64,000 bases of DNA, from contig NZ_JAFBES010000013.1 in the NCBI RefSeq assembly GCF_016908875.1, positions 26,772 to 90,771 on the forward strand, written 5' to 3'. The position numbers and the translations under genes are program-made. Position 1 is the first letter of the stretch. Every line of letters starts with the position of its first letter. This DNA is from Bacillus ectoiniformans (GTDB lineage: Bacteria > Bacillota > Bacilli > Bacillales > Domibacillaceae). Below, piece after piece: positions 1 through 7,641 of this stretch. Below the pieces are notes generated by a model. The model saw only the letters and a list, made by a program, of their open reading frames with translations. It did no database searches and had not been told where the DNA came from.

Positions 1-605
1 CCGCTTGGAAACAATATTATAACTCAGTAAAAATTTCAGAAAAATTTACGATTGTTCCTTCATGGGAGGATTACGAGCGGGTAAATACTGATGAATTAAT
101 TATTGAGTTAGACCCTGGAATGGCGTTTGGCACAGGTACTCATCCGACAACCGTTATGTGTCTGCAGTCGCTCGAAAGATATGTAAAAGAAGGCGATCAC
201 GTAGTGGATGTTGGAACTGGTTCAGGTGTATTGAGCATTGGCGCAGCATTACTGGGAGCTAAGAAAGTAACAGCGCTTGACCTCGATGAAGTGGCTGTAA
301 AAGCAGCTCAGGAAAATATTGAACTCAACCAGGTGCAGGACATCGTGTCCGTATCGAAAAATAATCTTTTAGACGGCATTCACGAACAAGTGGATGTAGT
401 GGTTGCGAATATTTTAGCAGAGGTCATTCTCTCATTTACAGATGAAGTGGCACAAGTGGTGAAGCCAGGCGGTTATTTCATCTCTTCTGGCATTATTGGC
501 CAAAAGAAAGACCTCGTGAAATCAGCTGTCGCGGGTGCAGGATTTGAGATTGAAGAAACATTGCTCATGGAAGACTGGGTGGCCATTATCGGCAAGAAAA
601 AGTAA
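1..605 (+). CDS. prmA: Ribosomal protein L11 methyltransferase, 5' end outside window
   Basis: PrmA trimethylates ribosomal protein L11 using S-adenosylmethionine in the cytosol. The frame is open from the first bases of the window (codon phase begins at base 3) to the stop at 603-605, giving about 200 C-terminal residues of a family that is usually about 310 long, so the start lies upstream. Visible motifs are the SAM-binding glycine loop [14 protein letters not shown], the acidic residue in ALDLDE, and the PrmA-type NILAEVI motif. An internal ATG at 120 is not the real start, because homologous sequence continues before it. It is followed after 23 bases by rsmE, the usual Bacillus order after dnaJ. 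The gene is cut only by the window edge; no damage is seen. Confidence 0.95.
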   Translation, partial: AWKQYYNSVKISEKFTIVPSWEDYERVNTDELIIELDPGMAFGTGTHPTTVMCLQSLERYVKEGDHVVDVGTGSGVLSIGAALLGAKKVTALDLDEVAVKAAQENIELNQVQDIVSVSKNNLLDGIHEQVDVVVANILAEVILSFTDEVAQVVKPGGYFISSGIIGQKKDLVKSAVAGAGFEIEETLLMEDWVAIIGKKK

Positions 606-628
606 ATGTATATTGGGGTGGTCTTGTC

Positions 629-1381
629 ATGCAAAGGTACTTTATAAATGAGCGTCCTGCAGATGAACGGACGGTTACAATAGCCGGGGAAGACTTTCAT
701 CATTTATCACGGGTTATGAGAATGCAAGCAGGCGACCGCCTGTTTGTTGTTTTCCCGTCGAAAGAAGCGGCTATTGCAGAGGTGGAAGAGATTTCCAAAG
801 ATTATGCGCAGGCATTTATTGTAGAATGGGTGACAGACGACAAAGAACTGCCGGTAAAGGTGGCGATTGCGAGCGGCCTGCCGAAAGGGGATAAACTCGA
901 ATACGTGATCCAAAAAGGGACAGAGCTTGGAGCCGGCTGCTTTATCCCTTTTCATGCGGATCGCTCCGTTGTGAAGCTTGATGCGAAAAAGGCAGAGAAA
1001 AAGACGGAACGCTGGTCAAAGATTGCGAAAGAAGCCGCAGAACAATCTCATCGCAACCTTATTCCTGAAGTCTATCAGCCGATGAACTTTGATCAATTAA
1101 TTCAATTGGGAACGGAATATTCTTATAAAATATTTGCTTACGAAGAAGAAGCGAAACAAGGAGAAACGGCTGCCTTTCATAAAGTGCTGAAAAGCATGAA
1201 GCCAGATGACGACCTTATCGTGGTTTTTGGACCTGAGGGCGGAATTTCTGATAAAGAAGTAAAAAAGCTTACAGATAACGGATTTATCCCATGCGGACTG
1301 GGGCCGAGAATTTTACGGACAGAAACGGCGCCTTTATATGTTTTATCAGCTGTCTCTTATCAATTTGAACTTATGAGGTGA
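629..1381 (+). CDS. rsmE: 16S rRNA (uridine1498-N3)-methyltransferase RsmE
   Basis: This 250-residue protein matches the RsmE family, a SPOUT-fold methyltransferase that methylates N3 of U1498 in 16S rRNA on the 30S subunit. The N-terminal PUA-like part contains HHLSRVMRMQAGD. The C-terminal knot region shows VFGPEGGISDKEV and GLGPRILRTETAP, the SAM-binding trefoil-knot signatures. The length is typical. The start ATG follows GGGGTGG about 7 bases upstream. The stop overlaps the start region of mtaB, so the two genes are translationally close. It lies in one run with prmA and mtaB. Confidence 0.95.
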   Translation: MQRYFINERPADERTVTIAGEDFHHLSRVMRMQAGDRLFVVFPSKEAAIAEVEEISKDYAQAFIVEWVTDDKELPVKVAIASGLPKGDKLEYVIQKGTELGAGCFIPFHADRSVVKLDAKKAEKKTERWSKIAKEAAEQSHRNLIPEVYQPMNFDQLIQLGTEYSYKIFAYEEEAKQGETAAFHKVLKSMKPDDDLIVVFGPEGGISDKEVKKLTDNGFIPCGLGPRILRTETAPLYVLSAVSYQFELMR

Positions 1382-1386
1382 TGAAT

Positions 1387-2733
1387 TTGCCTACAGTGGC
1401 ATTCCAAACACTTGGATGTAAAGTAAACCATTATGAGACCGAAGCAATTTGGCAATTATTCAAAGAGCAAGGTTATGAGCGCGGAGAATTTGAAGCGATG
1501 GCAGATGTGTATGTCATTAACACATGCACCGTGACGAATACAGGAGATAAAAAAAGCCGTCAAGTGATTCGACGCGCTGTCCGGAAAAATCCGGATGCCG
1601 TTATTTGTGTAACTGGATGTTATGCACAGACTTCACCAGCTGAAATCATGGCGATTCCTGGAGTGGATGTTGTTGTCGGAACGCAGGATCGAGTGAAAAT
1701 GCTGGAATATATTGAGCAATTTAAACGTGAACGCCAGCCGATCAACGGCGTTGGCAATATTATGAAAAGCCGTGTGTACGAAGAATTAGACGTGCCGGCA
1801 TTTACTGACAGAACAAGAGCTTCCTTGAAAATTCAAGAAGGCTGCAATAACTTCTGTACGTTCTGTATTATTCCTTGGGCTCGCGGATTAATGCGCTCCC
1901 GTAATCCAGAAGAAGTCATTCATCAGGCACAGCAGTTAGTTGATGCTGGTTATAAAGAAATTGTTTTAACAGGCATTCATACAGGAGGCTATGGGTCAGA
2001 CTTTAAAGATTATAATCTGGCTATGCTATTGACGGATCTTGAAAGCAAGGTCAAAGGGCTAAAGCGTATTCGTATTTCTTCCATTGAAGCTAGTCAGCTG
2101 ACTGATGAAGTGATTGAAGTCATTGATCGCTCGAATATTGTTGTCCGTCATTTGCATGTTCCTCTGCAATCGGGATCGAACACAGTCCTTAAGCGGATGC
2201 GGAGAAAGTATACAATGGAATTTTTTGCGGATCGTTTAAACCGATTGAAAGAGGCGCTTCCTGGGCTTGCGGTCACATCGGACGTTATCGTAGGGTTCCC
2301 TGGAGAGACAGAAGAGGAATTCGAAGAAACCTATCAGTTTATTAAAGATAACAAGTTTTCAGAACTGCATGTATTCCCTTATTCCAAACGTACGGGTACG
2401 CCTGCTGCCAGAATGGACGATCAAGTGGATGAAGGTGTGAAAAACGAGCGCGTTCACCGTTTAATCGCTCTTTCTGATCAATTGGCTAAAGAATATGCTT
2501 CGCAATTTGAAGGCGAAGTTCTTGAAGTGATCCCGGAAGAACTGTTTAAAGAGGGATCAGAAGAAGGCTTATATGTTGGCTATACTGACAACTATCTAAA
2601 GGTCGTCTTTAAAGGGACGGAAGACATGGTTGGAAAACTAGTAAAAGTGAAAATAGAAAAAGCGGGCTATCCTTATAACGAAGGACAGTTTGTTCGAGTA
2701 ATGGATGATGAAATGAGCATCGTCAGTCCGTAA
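1387..2733 (+). CDS. mtaB: tRNA t6A37 methylthiotransferase MtaB
   Basis: MtaB is a radical-SAM enzyme that adds a methylthio group to t6A37 of ANN-decoding tRNAs. The N-terminal UPF0004 domain carries three cysteines (TLGCKVNHYE, NTCTVTN, VTGCYAQ) for one iron-sulfur cluster. The radical-SAM core has EGCNNFCTFC, and the C-terminal part fits a TRAM domain. I choose TTG at 1387 (448 residues): GAGGTGA at 1375-1381 is a good ribosome site 5 bases upstream, and the protein then begins MPTVAFQTLGCK like its relatives. GTG 1378 and ATG 1381 lie inside that site. A terminator follows. Confidence 0.93.
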   Translation: MPTVAFQTLGCKVNHYETEAIWQLFKEQGYERGEFEAMADVYVINTCTVTNTGDKKSRQVIRRAVRKNPDAVICVTGCYAQTSPAEIMAIPGVDVVVGTQDRVKMLEYIEQFKRERQPINGVGNIMKSRVYEELDVPAFTDRTRASLKIQEGCNNFCTFCIIPWARGLMRSRNPEEVIHQAQQLVDAGYKEIVLTGIHTGGYGSDFKDYNLAMLLTDLESKVKGLKRIRISSIEASQLTDEVIEVIDRSNIVVRHLHVPLQSGSNTVLKRMRRKYTMEFFADRLNRLKEALPGLAVTSDVIVGFPGETEEEFEETYQFIKDNKFSELHVFPYSKRTGTPAARMDDQVDEGVKNERVHRLIALSDQLAKEYASQFEGEVLEVIPEELFKEGSEEGLYVGYTDNYLKVVFKGTEDMVGKLVKVKIEKAGYPYNEGQFVRVMDDEMSIVSP

Positions 2734-2739
2734 AGCATT

Positions 2740-2773
2740 AAAAACCTTTCATGCAGAGCCATGAAAGGTTTTT
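2740..2773 (+). terminator. Intrinsic terminator after mtaB
   Basis: Inverted repeat AAAACCTTTCAT / ATGAAAGGTTTT with loop GCAGAGCC, followed by a short T run. It closes the prmA-rsmE-mtaB run. Confidence 0.85.
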
Positions 2774-2915
2774 AAATGTTGGAAGATCGGGTAAAGATAA
2801 GAAGAACGGCCTTCGTTCTCATGGCCGTAAATAATATTGAGGGTGTCTCGCAATTTTGTGTAATCGGTGATAAAATACAGAGGTACGTACATCGTGGTTT
2901 GGAAGGAGATTAAGC

Positions 2916-3599
2916 ATGATAGTAGACAATCTTGGAAATATTGCAAAAACAATTGACCATACGCTGTTAAAAGCAGATGCAACGAAAGCGGAAGTGGAGA
3001 CACTTTGCCAAGAAGCGAAAGAATATGGGTTTGCTTCTGTATGTGTGAATCCTACTTGGGTGGCTTTTGCCTATGAGCAATTAAAGGGTACAGAGGTGAA
3101 AGTCTGTACGGTTATTGGTTTTCCGCTTGGTGCAACAACAGCTGAGGTAAAAGCATTTGAGACAAAAAATGCGATTGAAAACGGCGCGCAGGAAGTCGAT
3201 ATGGTTATAAACATCGGCGCATTAAAAGACGGCGATTATGAAACAGTACAAAAGGATATTCAAGCTGTGACGGCTTCTGCAAAGGGCAAAGCGCTGTCTA
3301 AAGTCATCATTGAAACAAGCCTCTTGAATGATGAAGAAAAACGCAAAGCTTGTGAGATTGCAGTAAGCGCTGGTACAGATTATGTGAAAACATCGACTGG
3401 GTTCTCAACAGGCGGAGCGACAGAAGCAGATGTCCGTTTAATGAGAAACACAGTTGGACAAGATATTGGTGTGAAGGCGTCTGGAGGCGTTCGCAGCCAG
3501 GAGGATGCTTTAACAATGATTAAAGCAGGAGCAACTAGAATTGGTGCGAGTTCAGGTGTAAAGATCGTTCAAGGTTTAAAAAGCGATTCTGACTACTAA
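2916..3599 (+). CDS. deoC: Deoxyribose-phosphate aldolase DeoC
   Basis: DeoC reversibly cleaves 2-deoxyribose 5-phosphate to glyceraldehyde 3-phosphate and acetaldehyde in deoxynucleoside catabolism. The 227-residue chain has the class I aldolase features: D95 in EVDMV, the Schiff-base lysine K158 in DYVKTSTGF and K187 in GVKASGG. The start ATG follows GGAAGGAGA. It stands alone between terminator 2740-2773 and the rpsU promoter. In B. subtilis the neighbouring slot holds a different gene (yqeW) and deoC sits in a nucleoside operon elsewhere, so this position is a local rearrangement. Cytidine deaminase (cdd) at 13 kb belongs to the same salvage theme. Confidence 0.94.
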   Translation: MIVDNLGNIAKTIDHTLLKADATKAEVETLCQEAKEYGFASVCVNPTWVAFAYEQLKGTEVKVCTVIGFPLGATTAEVKAFETKNAIENGAQEVDMVINIGALKDGDYETVQKDIQAVTASAKGKALSKVIIETSLLNDEEKRKACEIAVSAGTDYVKTSTGFSTGGATEADVRLMRNTVGQDIGVKASGGVRSQEDALTMIKAGATRIGASSGVKIVQGLKSDSDY

Positions 3600-3619
3600 T
3601 CGATTGTAAAGAAATTTTC

Positions 3620-3648
3620 TTGACCAAATCTAATGCTTGTATTATAAT
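3620..3648 (+). promoter_or_regulatory. Sigma-A promoter of rpsU
   Basis: TTGACC (3620-3625), 17-base spacer and a perfect TATAAT (3643-3648), 69 bases before the rpsU start. Near-consensus strength suits a ribosomal protein gene. Confidence 0.85.
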
Positions 3649-3716
3649 ATTTTAGTACATGGAATTTCCATAACGGAACATGTAATCGTAATGTGTTCGG
3701 AGGGAGGGAAAGAGAA

Positions 3717-3890
3717 ATGTCAAAAACAGTTGTTCGCAAAAACGAATCGCTTGAAGATGCTCTACGTCGTTTCAAACGCTCTGTTTCCAAAACTGGTACT
3801 TTACAGGAAGCTAGAAAGCGTGAATTCTACGAAAAACCAAGCGTTAAGCGTAAAAAGAAGTCTGAAGCGGCTAGAAAACGTAAGTTCTAA
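3717..3890 (+). CDS. rpsU: 30S ribosomal protein S21
   Basis: This 57-residue, very basic protein is S21 of the small ribosomal subunit, starting [19 protein letters not shown] and ending with the lysine/arginine-rich tail [14 protein letters not shown]. The length is normal. The ATG at 3717 follows GGAGGGA; the frame opens upstream, but those residues are not part of the family. It is cotranscribed with yqeY 16 bases downstream, as in other Bacillus genomes, from the strong promoter at 3620-3648. Confidence 0.97.
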
Positions 3891-3906
3891 GAGAGAGGGT
3901 GTAACA

Positions 3907-4353
3907 ATGAGTCTTCTCGAGCGTTTAAATAATGATATGAAGCAAGCGATGAAGAATAAAGAAAAAGACAAATTAACTGTCATTCGTATGTTGAAAGCGG
4001 CATTGCAAAATGAAGCGATTAAACAAGGCAACACAGAATTGACAGAAGATCAAGAATTGGCAATCCTTTCTCGCGAAGTGAAACAACGCAAAGACTCCCT
4101 CAATGAATTTGAAAAAGCAGGTCGTCACGACTTGGTTGAAAAAATTCAAACTGAACTAACTTACGTGAACATATACATGCCGAAGCAGCTTTCAGAAGAA
4201 GAACTTGAAGCAATTGTTCAGGAAACGATTGATGAAGTTAATGCTTCCTCTAAAGCGGATATTGGTAAAGTAATGGGCGCACTAATGCCAAAAGTTAAAG
4301 GTAAATCAGACGGCGGGCTTGTAAATAAGCTGGTTCAGAAAAAACTTTCATAA
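3907..4353 (+). CDS. yqeY: GatB/YqeY domain protein
   Basis: The 148-residue protein matches YqeY, a free-standing form of the C-terminal helical domain of the GatB amidotransferase subunit; the family is thought to bind tRNA, but its exact role is unsettled. Typical sequence is [16 protein letters not shown] at the start and [18 protein letters not shown] near the end. The start ATG follows AGAGAGGG. The reading frame is open further upstream through rpsU in another phase, but this has no family support. It forms an operon with rpsU and ends in a strong terminator. Confidence 0.94.
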   Translation: MSLLERLNNDMKQAMKNKEKDKLTVIRMLKAALQNEAIKQGNTELTEDQELAILSREVKQRKDSLNEFEKAGRHDLVEKIQTELTYVNIYMPKQLSEEELEAIVQETIDEVNASSKADIGKVMGALMPKVKGKSDGGLVNKLVQKKLS

Positions 4354-4391
4354 AAATAAGAGATGGCTGCTGCCATCTCTTATTTTTTTTT
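4354..4391 (+). terminator. Intrinsic terminator after rpsU-yqeY
   Basis: A 14-base stem (AAATAAGAGATGGC with its complement), loop TGCT, then a run of T ending at 4391. It begins at the yqeY stop. Confidence 0.95.
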
Positions 4392-4414
4392 GCTTACAAA
4401 TAAACAAATAAAGT

Positions 4415-4443
4415 TGAAACTTTTAGCTTACAATAAACGTATA
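4415..4443 (+). promoter_or_regulatory. Sigma-W-type (ECF) promoter of yqeZ-floA-yqfB
   Basis: TGAAAC at 4415-4420 and CGTATA at 4438-4443 with a 17-base spacer match the ECF sigma-W pattern TGAAAC/CGTA (16 bases is usual). The B. subtilis yqeZ-yqfA-yqfB operon is known to be sigma-W controlled, which supports the reading. Confidence 0.8.
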
Positions 4444-4487
4444 GTAGTCAAATGCCATTTTCTGAAAAAGGTGGTGATTAATTACGA

Positions 4488-5795
4488 ATGATGCGTATAA
4501 AATGGGTTACAGCTGCAGTTATGCTATTATTCTTATTCTTTCCAATGAAGCCATCCTTTGCAGAGGAACCAGCTGTATATGTGATCCCTGTTCATGAAGA
4601 AGTAGAAAAAGGACTGCTTGCATTCATGGAGCGAAGCTTTAAAGAGGCTGAGGAGAATGGTGCTGAACTCGTTATTCTAGACATCCACACACCAGGAGGT
4701 TTAGTGAATGCGGCGGGCGAGATTGGCAAGCTTCTAGATGCACAAGAGGTGCGGACCATTGCATTTATTAACGATCGGGCATTGTCAGCGGGGGCATTTA
4801 TTTCATTGCATGCAGATGCAATCTATATGGTGCCAAATGCACAAATGGGAGCTGCAGCTATTATCGATCAAGCTGGAAATATGGCAGATAAGAAAGCGCA
4901 GAGTTATTGGCGCTCAGCCATGAAGAGCGCGGCAGAAACAAAAGGGCTAGACCCTATTTATGCTATGGCGATGGCAGACCCTTCCATTGATTTGCCCGAA
5001 TATGATGCAGGAAAGGGAGAATTGCTCACGTTAACAGCCAAGCAAGCAAAAGAGACAGGTTATTCTAAACAGACCGTAGAAAGCCTTTCGGAATTACTAG
5101 AAGCAGAAGGAGCGGCAGGGGCAAAAGTGAAAGAGTTAGAAGAAACCTGGGCGGATAAGATTGCTCGCTTCGTGACGAATCCGGTGGTGGTTCCGATTCT
5201 TTTATCACTTGCCAGTCTCGGATTAGTGCTTGAATTGTACTCTCCAGGCTTTGGACTGCCGGGTGCCGCCGGAGTAACCTCTCTGCTATTATTTTTCTAT
5301 GGGCATACAGTAGCAGGGCTTGCGGGATACGAATCCATTGGTCTATTTGTTCTCGGAATCATCCTATTAATTGCAGAAATTTTTCTGCCATGGGGCATTG
5401 CCGGATTTCTTGGGTTAACTGCTTTGGCAGGGAGTATTTTACTTGCGGGTGACAGTGTAAAGTGGATGGGCATTTCACTTTTGATTGCCATGGCGGTAAC
5501 AAGCGTCGCCATGATTTTAATGGTAAAGGTGTTTGGTAAAAAAATGAAATTCTTTAAAAAGATCATTTTATCCGATTCCACAAGTACAGAAAAAGGCTAT
5601 GTGTCAAATGTGAATCGACAAGAATTACTAGGAAAGGTCGGCATCACAAAAACACCGTTTCGCCCGTCTGGCACCGTAATAGTAGATGGTGAACGGATTG
5701 ATGCTGTGACAGAAGGCGGTTTTATAGCCTCAGGACAGCAAGTGAAAATTGTCAAAGTAGAAGGTTCACGTGTAGTTGTAAGAGATTTGGAGTAA
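4488..5795 (+). CDS. yqeZ: Membrane-bound NfeD-family serine protease homologue YqeZ
   Basis: A 435-residue long-form NfeD protein. Residues 1-25 form a signal peptide ending SFA. About 28-220 is a ClpP/SppA-like protease domain with LDIHTPGG and candidate nucleophile S100 in ALSAGAF; the general-base lysine is probably near K135/K136. About 230-350 is a cluster of membrane helices, and the last 70 residues fit the NfeD OB-fold domain. NfeD proteins work beside stomatin/flotillin proteins, and floA follows 76 bases later. In B. subtilis the operon belongs to the sigma-W envelope-stress regulon and is linked to sublancin resistance. The start is ATG 4488 (or ATG 4491) after AAAGGTGGTGA. Confidence 0.9.
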   Translation: MMRIKWVTAAVMLLFLFFPMKPSFAEEPAVYVIPVHEEVEKGLLAFMERSFKEAEENGAELVILDIHTPGGLVNAAGEIGKLLDAQEVRTIAFINDRALSAGAFISLHADAIYMVPNAQMGAAAIIDQAGNMADKKAQSYWRSAMKSAAETKGLDPIYAMAMADPSIDLPEYDAGKGELLTLTAKQAKETGYSKQTVESLSELLEAEGAAGAKVKELEETWADKIARFVTNPVVVPILLSLASLGLVLELYSPGFGLPGAAGVTSLLLFFYGHTVAGLAGYESIGLFVLGIILLIAEIFLPWGIAGFLGLTALAGSILLAGDSVKWMGISLLIAMAVTSVAMILMVKVFGKKMKFFKKIILSDSTSTEKGYVSNVNRQELLGKVGITKTPFRPSGTVIVDGERIDAVTEGGFIASGQQVKIVKVEGSRVVVRDLE

Positions 5796-5871
5796 ACTGA
5801 AACCTATATTTAGGGAACTGTTCTCGTATGGTCAGTGACCACAGGTATTCAGAATAAAAGGAGGAAATGGA

Positions 5872-6870
5872 ATGGAAGCCAGTTTAATTTTTGTAGTAGG
5901 GGCGGTTATTGTCGGCATCATATTATTGTCGATCTTGCTGACGTTTGTTCCTGTCATGCTGTGGATTTCAGCATTGGCAGCAGGAGTAAAAGTAAGTATC
6001 TTTACACTAGTAGGAATGAGATTGCGTCGGGTTATTCCAAGCCGCGTCATTAATCCGCTGATTAAAGCTCATAAAGCAGGCATTGATGTGACGACGAATC
6101 AGCTAGAGAGCCATTACTTAGCGGGGGGTAATGTGGACCGTGTGGTTAATGCATTAATTGCCGCGCACCGAGCGAATATTGAGCTATCATTTGAACGGGC
6201 AGCCGCGATTGATTTAGCGGGACGTGACGTATTAGAAGCTGTGCAAATGAGCGTAAATCCGAAAGTGATTGAAACCCCGTTTATTGCGGGTGTGGCGATG
6301 GATGGGATTGAAGTGAAGGCGAAAGCGCGTATCACGGTTAGAGCGAATATTGACCGGCTGGTAGGGGGAGCAGGAGAAGAAACGATTGTTGCCCGTGTCG
6401 GTGAAGGTATTGTTAGTACGATCGGTTCTAGTGATAACCATAAGAAAGTACTTGAAAACCCAGATTTAATTTCTCAAACGGTTTTAAGCAAGGGTCTTGA
6501 CGCTGGAACAGCATTTGAAATTCTTTCGATTGATATTGCGGATGTAGATATCGGCAAGAATATTGGAGCTGAGCTGCAGACAGAGCAGGCGGAAGCCGAT
6601 AAGAACATCGCTCAGGCGAAAGCGGAAGAGCGCCGTGCGATGGCCGTTGCCACTGAACAGGAAATGAAAGCCCGCGTACAGGAAATGAGAGCGAAAGTAG
6701 TAGAATCTGAGGCGGACGTACCGCTTGCGATGGCGGAAGCACTTCGCAGCGGCAATATGGGCGTGATGGATTACTTGAATATGAAAAATATTGATGCGGA
6801 TACAGATATGCGTGATTCCATCGGCAAAATGACAGGGAAAAAGAAAGATCTGAAAGGCGATGACAATTAA
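5872..6870 (+). CDS. floA: Flotillin-like protein FloA
   Basis: The 332-residue protein matches FloA (YqfA), a flotillin-like scaffold of functional membrane microdomains. It has one N-terminal membrane hairpin or segment (about 2-40), a PHB/SPFH-like core with [30 protein letters not shown], and a C-terminal alanine/glutamate-rich coiled coil ([20 protein letters not shown]). The length equals the family norm. ATG 5872 follows AAAGGAGGA. It is the middle gene of the yqeZ-floA-yqfB operon, so its expression likely rises with cell-envelope stress through the ECF promoter at 4415; no second promoter is obvious in the 76-base gap. Confidence 0.95.
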   Translation: MEASLIFVVGAVIVGIILLSILLTFVPVMLWISALAAGVKVSIFTLVGMRLRRVIPSRVINPLIKAHKAGIDVTTNQLESHYLAGGNVDRVVNALIAAHRANIELSFERAAAIDLAGRDVLEAVQMSVNPKVIETPFIAGVAMDGIEVKAKARITVRANIDRLVGGAGEETIVARVGEGIVSTIGSSDNHKKVLENPDLISQTVLSKGLDAGTAFEILSIDIADVDIGKNIGAELQTEQAEADKNIAQAKAEERRAMAVATEQEMKARVQEMRAKVVESEADVPLAMAEALRSGNMGVMDYLNMKNIDADTDMRDSIGKMTGKKKDLKGDDN

Positions 6871-6899
6871 GGTACTGCCTTGCACGAAGGGAGGTCTTC

Positions 6900-7286
6900 T
6901 TGGTGGAATCCATTATCATTGCCATAGTTATTGGTATTATCGCTAGTGTGACCAATAGAATGAAGGAGAATAATGAAAAACCGGTGCCTAGAAGAACGAG
7001 GCCGGCTCCTTCTGAAGTGCCGAAAAAAACAGTGGTTGAACAAAAAGTGCAGACAGTGAAAGCAACAGTCAAAGAAAAAGCAGAGCAGGCTAAACCGGGC
7101 TCCAGACAGCCAGTACGGGAGGCTGGAGGCCGTATGGAACGAACGGCTGCTCACCCTTATAATCGAGAAGCAAAACGTCAAAATAAGGCTTCTGATCAAG
7201 CATTGAATATGGATGAGGCGGATCTCGTCAACGGGATCATTTTGTCTGAAATCCTCGCCCCGCCGAAGGCAAGGAGAAAGAAATAA
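6900..7286 (+). CDS. yqfB: YqfB-like protein of the NfeD/flotillin operon, function unknown
   Basis: Third gene of the operon. The 128-residue chain has an N-terminal hydrophobic segment (about residues 3-18), then a long charged, probably unstructured region rich in K, E, P and R, ending with a helical-looking tail NGIILSEILAPPKARRKK. No catalytic motif is seen. The position matches yqfB of B. subtilis, also of unknown function; I assign the name by synteny and overall type rather than strong sequence recall. The start is TTG 6900 or GTG 6903, both at workable distance from GGGAGG (6889-6894). The topology suggests a membrane-anchored partner of FloA/YqeZ, which is inference. Confidence 0.7.
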   Translation: MVESIIIAIVIGIIASVTNRMKENNEKPVPRRTRPAPSEVPKKTVVEQKVQTVKATVKEKAEQAKPGSRQPVREAGGRMERTAAHPYNREAKRQNKASDQALNMDEADLVNGIILSEILAPPKARRKK

Positions 7287-7289
7287 CAG

Positions 7290-7318
7290 GCATGAACCCT
7301 CCATTCCTTTCATACACA
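7290..7318 (+). promoter_or_regulatory. Possible sigma-E promoter of yqfC inside the terminator hairpin
   Basis: CATACACA at 7311-7318 matches 7 of 8 positions of the sigma-E -10 CATACAhT; GCATGAA at 7290-7296 is a poor -35 (4 of 7 of kmATATT), with a 14-base spacer. A start near 7325 would begin the mRNA just at the yqfC ribosome site. B. subtilis yqfC is a mother-cell sporulation gene. Confidence 0.4.
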
Positions 7319-7343
7319 TGAGAGGAAAGGAGGGTTCTTTTTT
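7294..7343 (+). terminator. Strong hairpin between yqfB and yqfC
   Basis: Arms 7294-7313 and 7318-7337 pair over 20 positions with one A-A mismatch and one G-T pair, loop ACAC, followed by TTTTTT to 7343. The yqfC ATG begins at 7344, and its ribosome site AAAGGAGGG (7326-7334) lies in the 3' arm. It ends the floA operon and would mask yqfC translation on read-through RNA. Confidence 0.9.
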
Positions 7344-7628
7344 ATGCCGAAAAAATGGAGCCAGCAAATGAGAAATTGGGTAACCAAATCAATGAATTTG
7401 CCTGAAGATGTGATGATGGACCTTCCTCGGATCACCTTAATTGGGCAACTCCATATATACGTAGAGAACCATAGAGGTCTGCTTGCCTTCTCGGATAAAG
7501 AAATCAGGCTGCTGCTTTCAAAAGGCCAGCTCTTAATTAAAGGCCATTCATTTACGATCAAAACGATATTGCCAGAAGAAATCCTTTTAGAAGGCAAAAT
7601 CGAACATCTTACTTATTTAGAAAGTTAG
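7344..7628 (+). CDS. yqfC: Sporulation protein YqfC
   Basis: A 94-residue protein matching the YqfC family, found only in spore formers next to yqfD. Characteristic sequence includes PRITLIGQLHIYVENHRGLLAFSDKEIRLLLSKG. It is predicted soluble, with no catalytic motif; the family role in spore formation is not defined biochemically. The start ATG is 9 bases after AAAGGAGGG. yqfD follows 13 bases downstream in the same operon. Its leader is unusual: the ribosome site is embedded in a terminator hairpin (7294-7343), so productive expression probably needs a promoter starting inside that hairpin. Confidence 0.88.
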   Translation: MPKKWSQQMRNWVTKSMNLPEDVMMDLPRITLIGQLHIYVENHRGLLAFSDKEIRLLLSKGQLLIKGHSFTIKTILPEEILLEGKIEHLTYLES

Positions 7629-7641
7629 AGGAGGAGGTAGC

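Noticed and set aside
3637..3906. Long upstream extension of the yqeY frame through rpsU
   Set aside because: It overlaps rpsU in another phase, lacks a ribosome site, and the YqeY family starts at MSLLERL (3907).
6428..7072. A 214-codon open frame on the minus strand across floA and yqfB
   Set aside because: It is the antisense of well-supported genes, has no ribosome site and its protein looks like antisense of alanine/glutamate-rich coding DNA.
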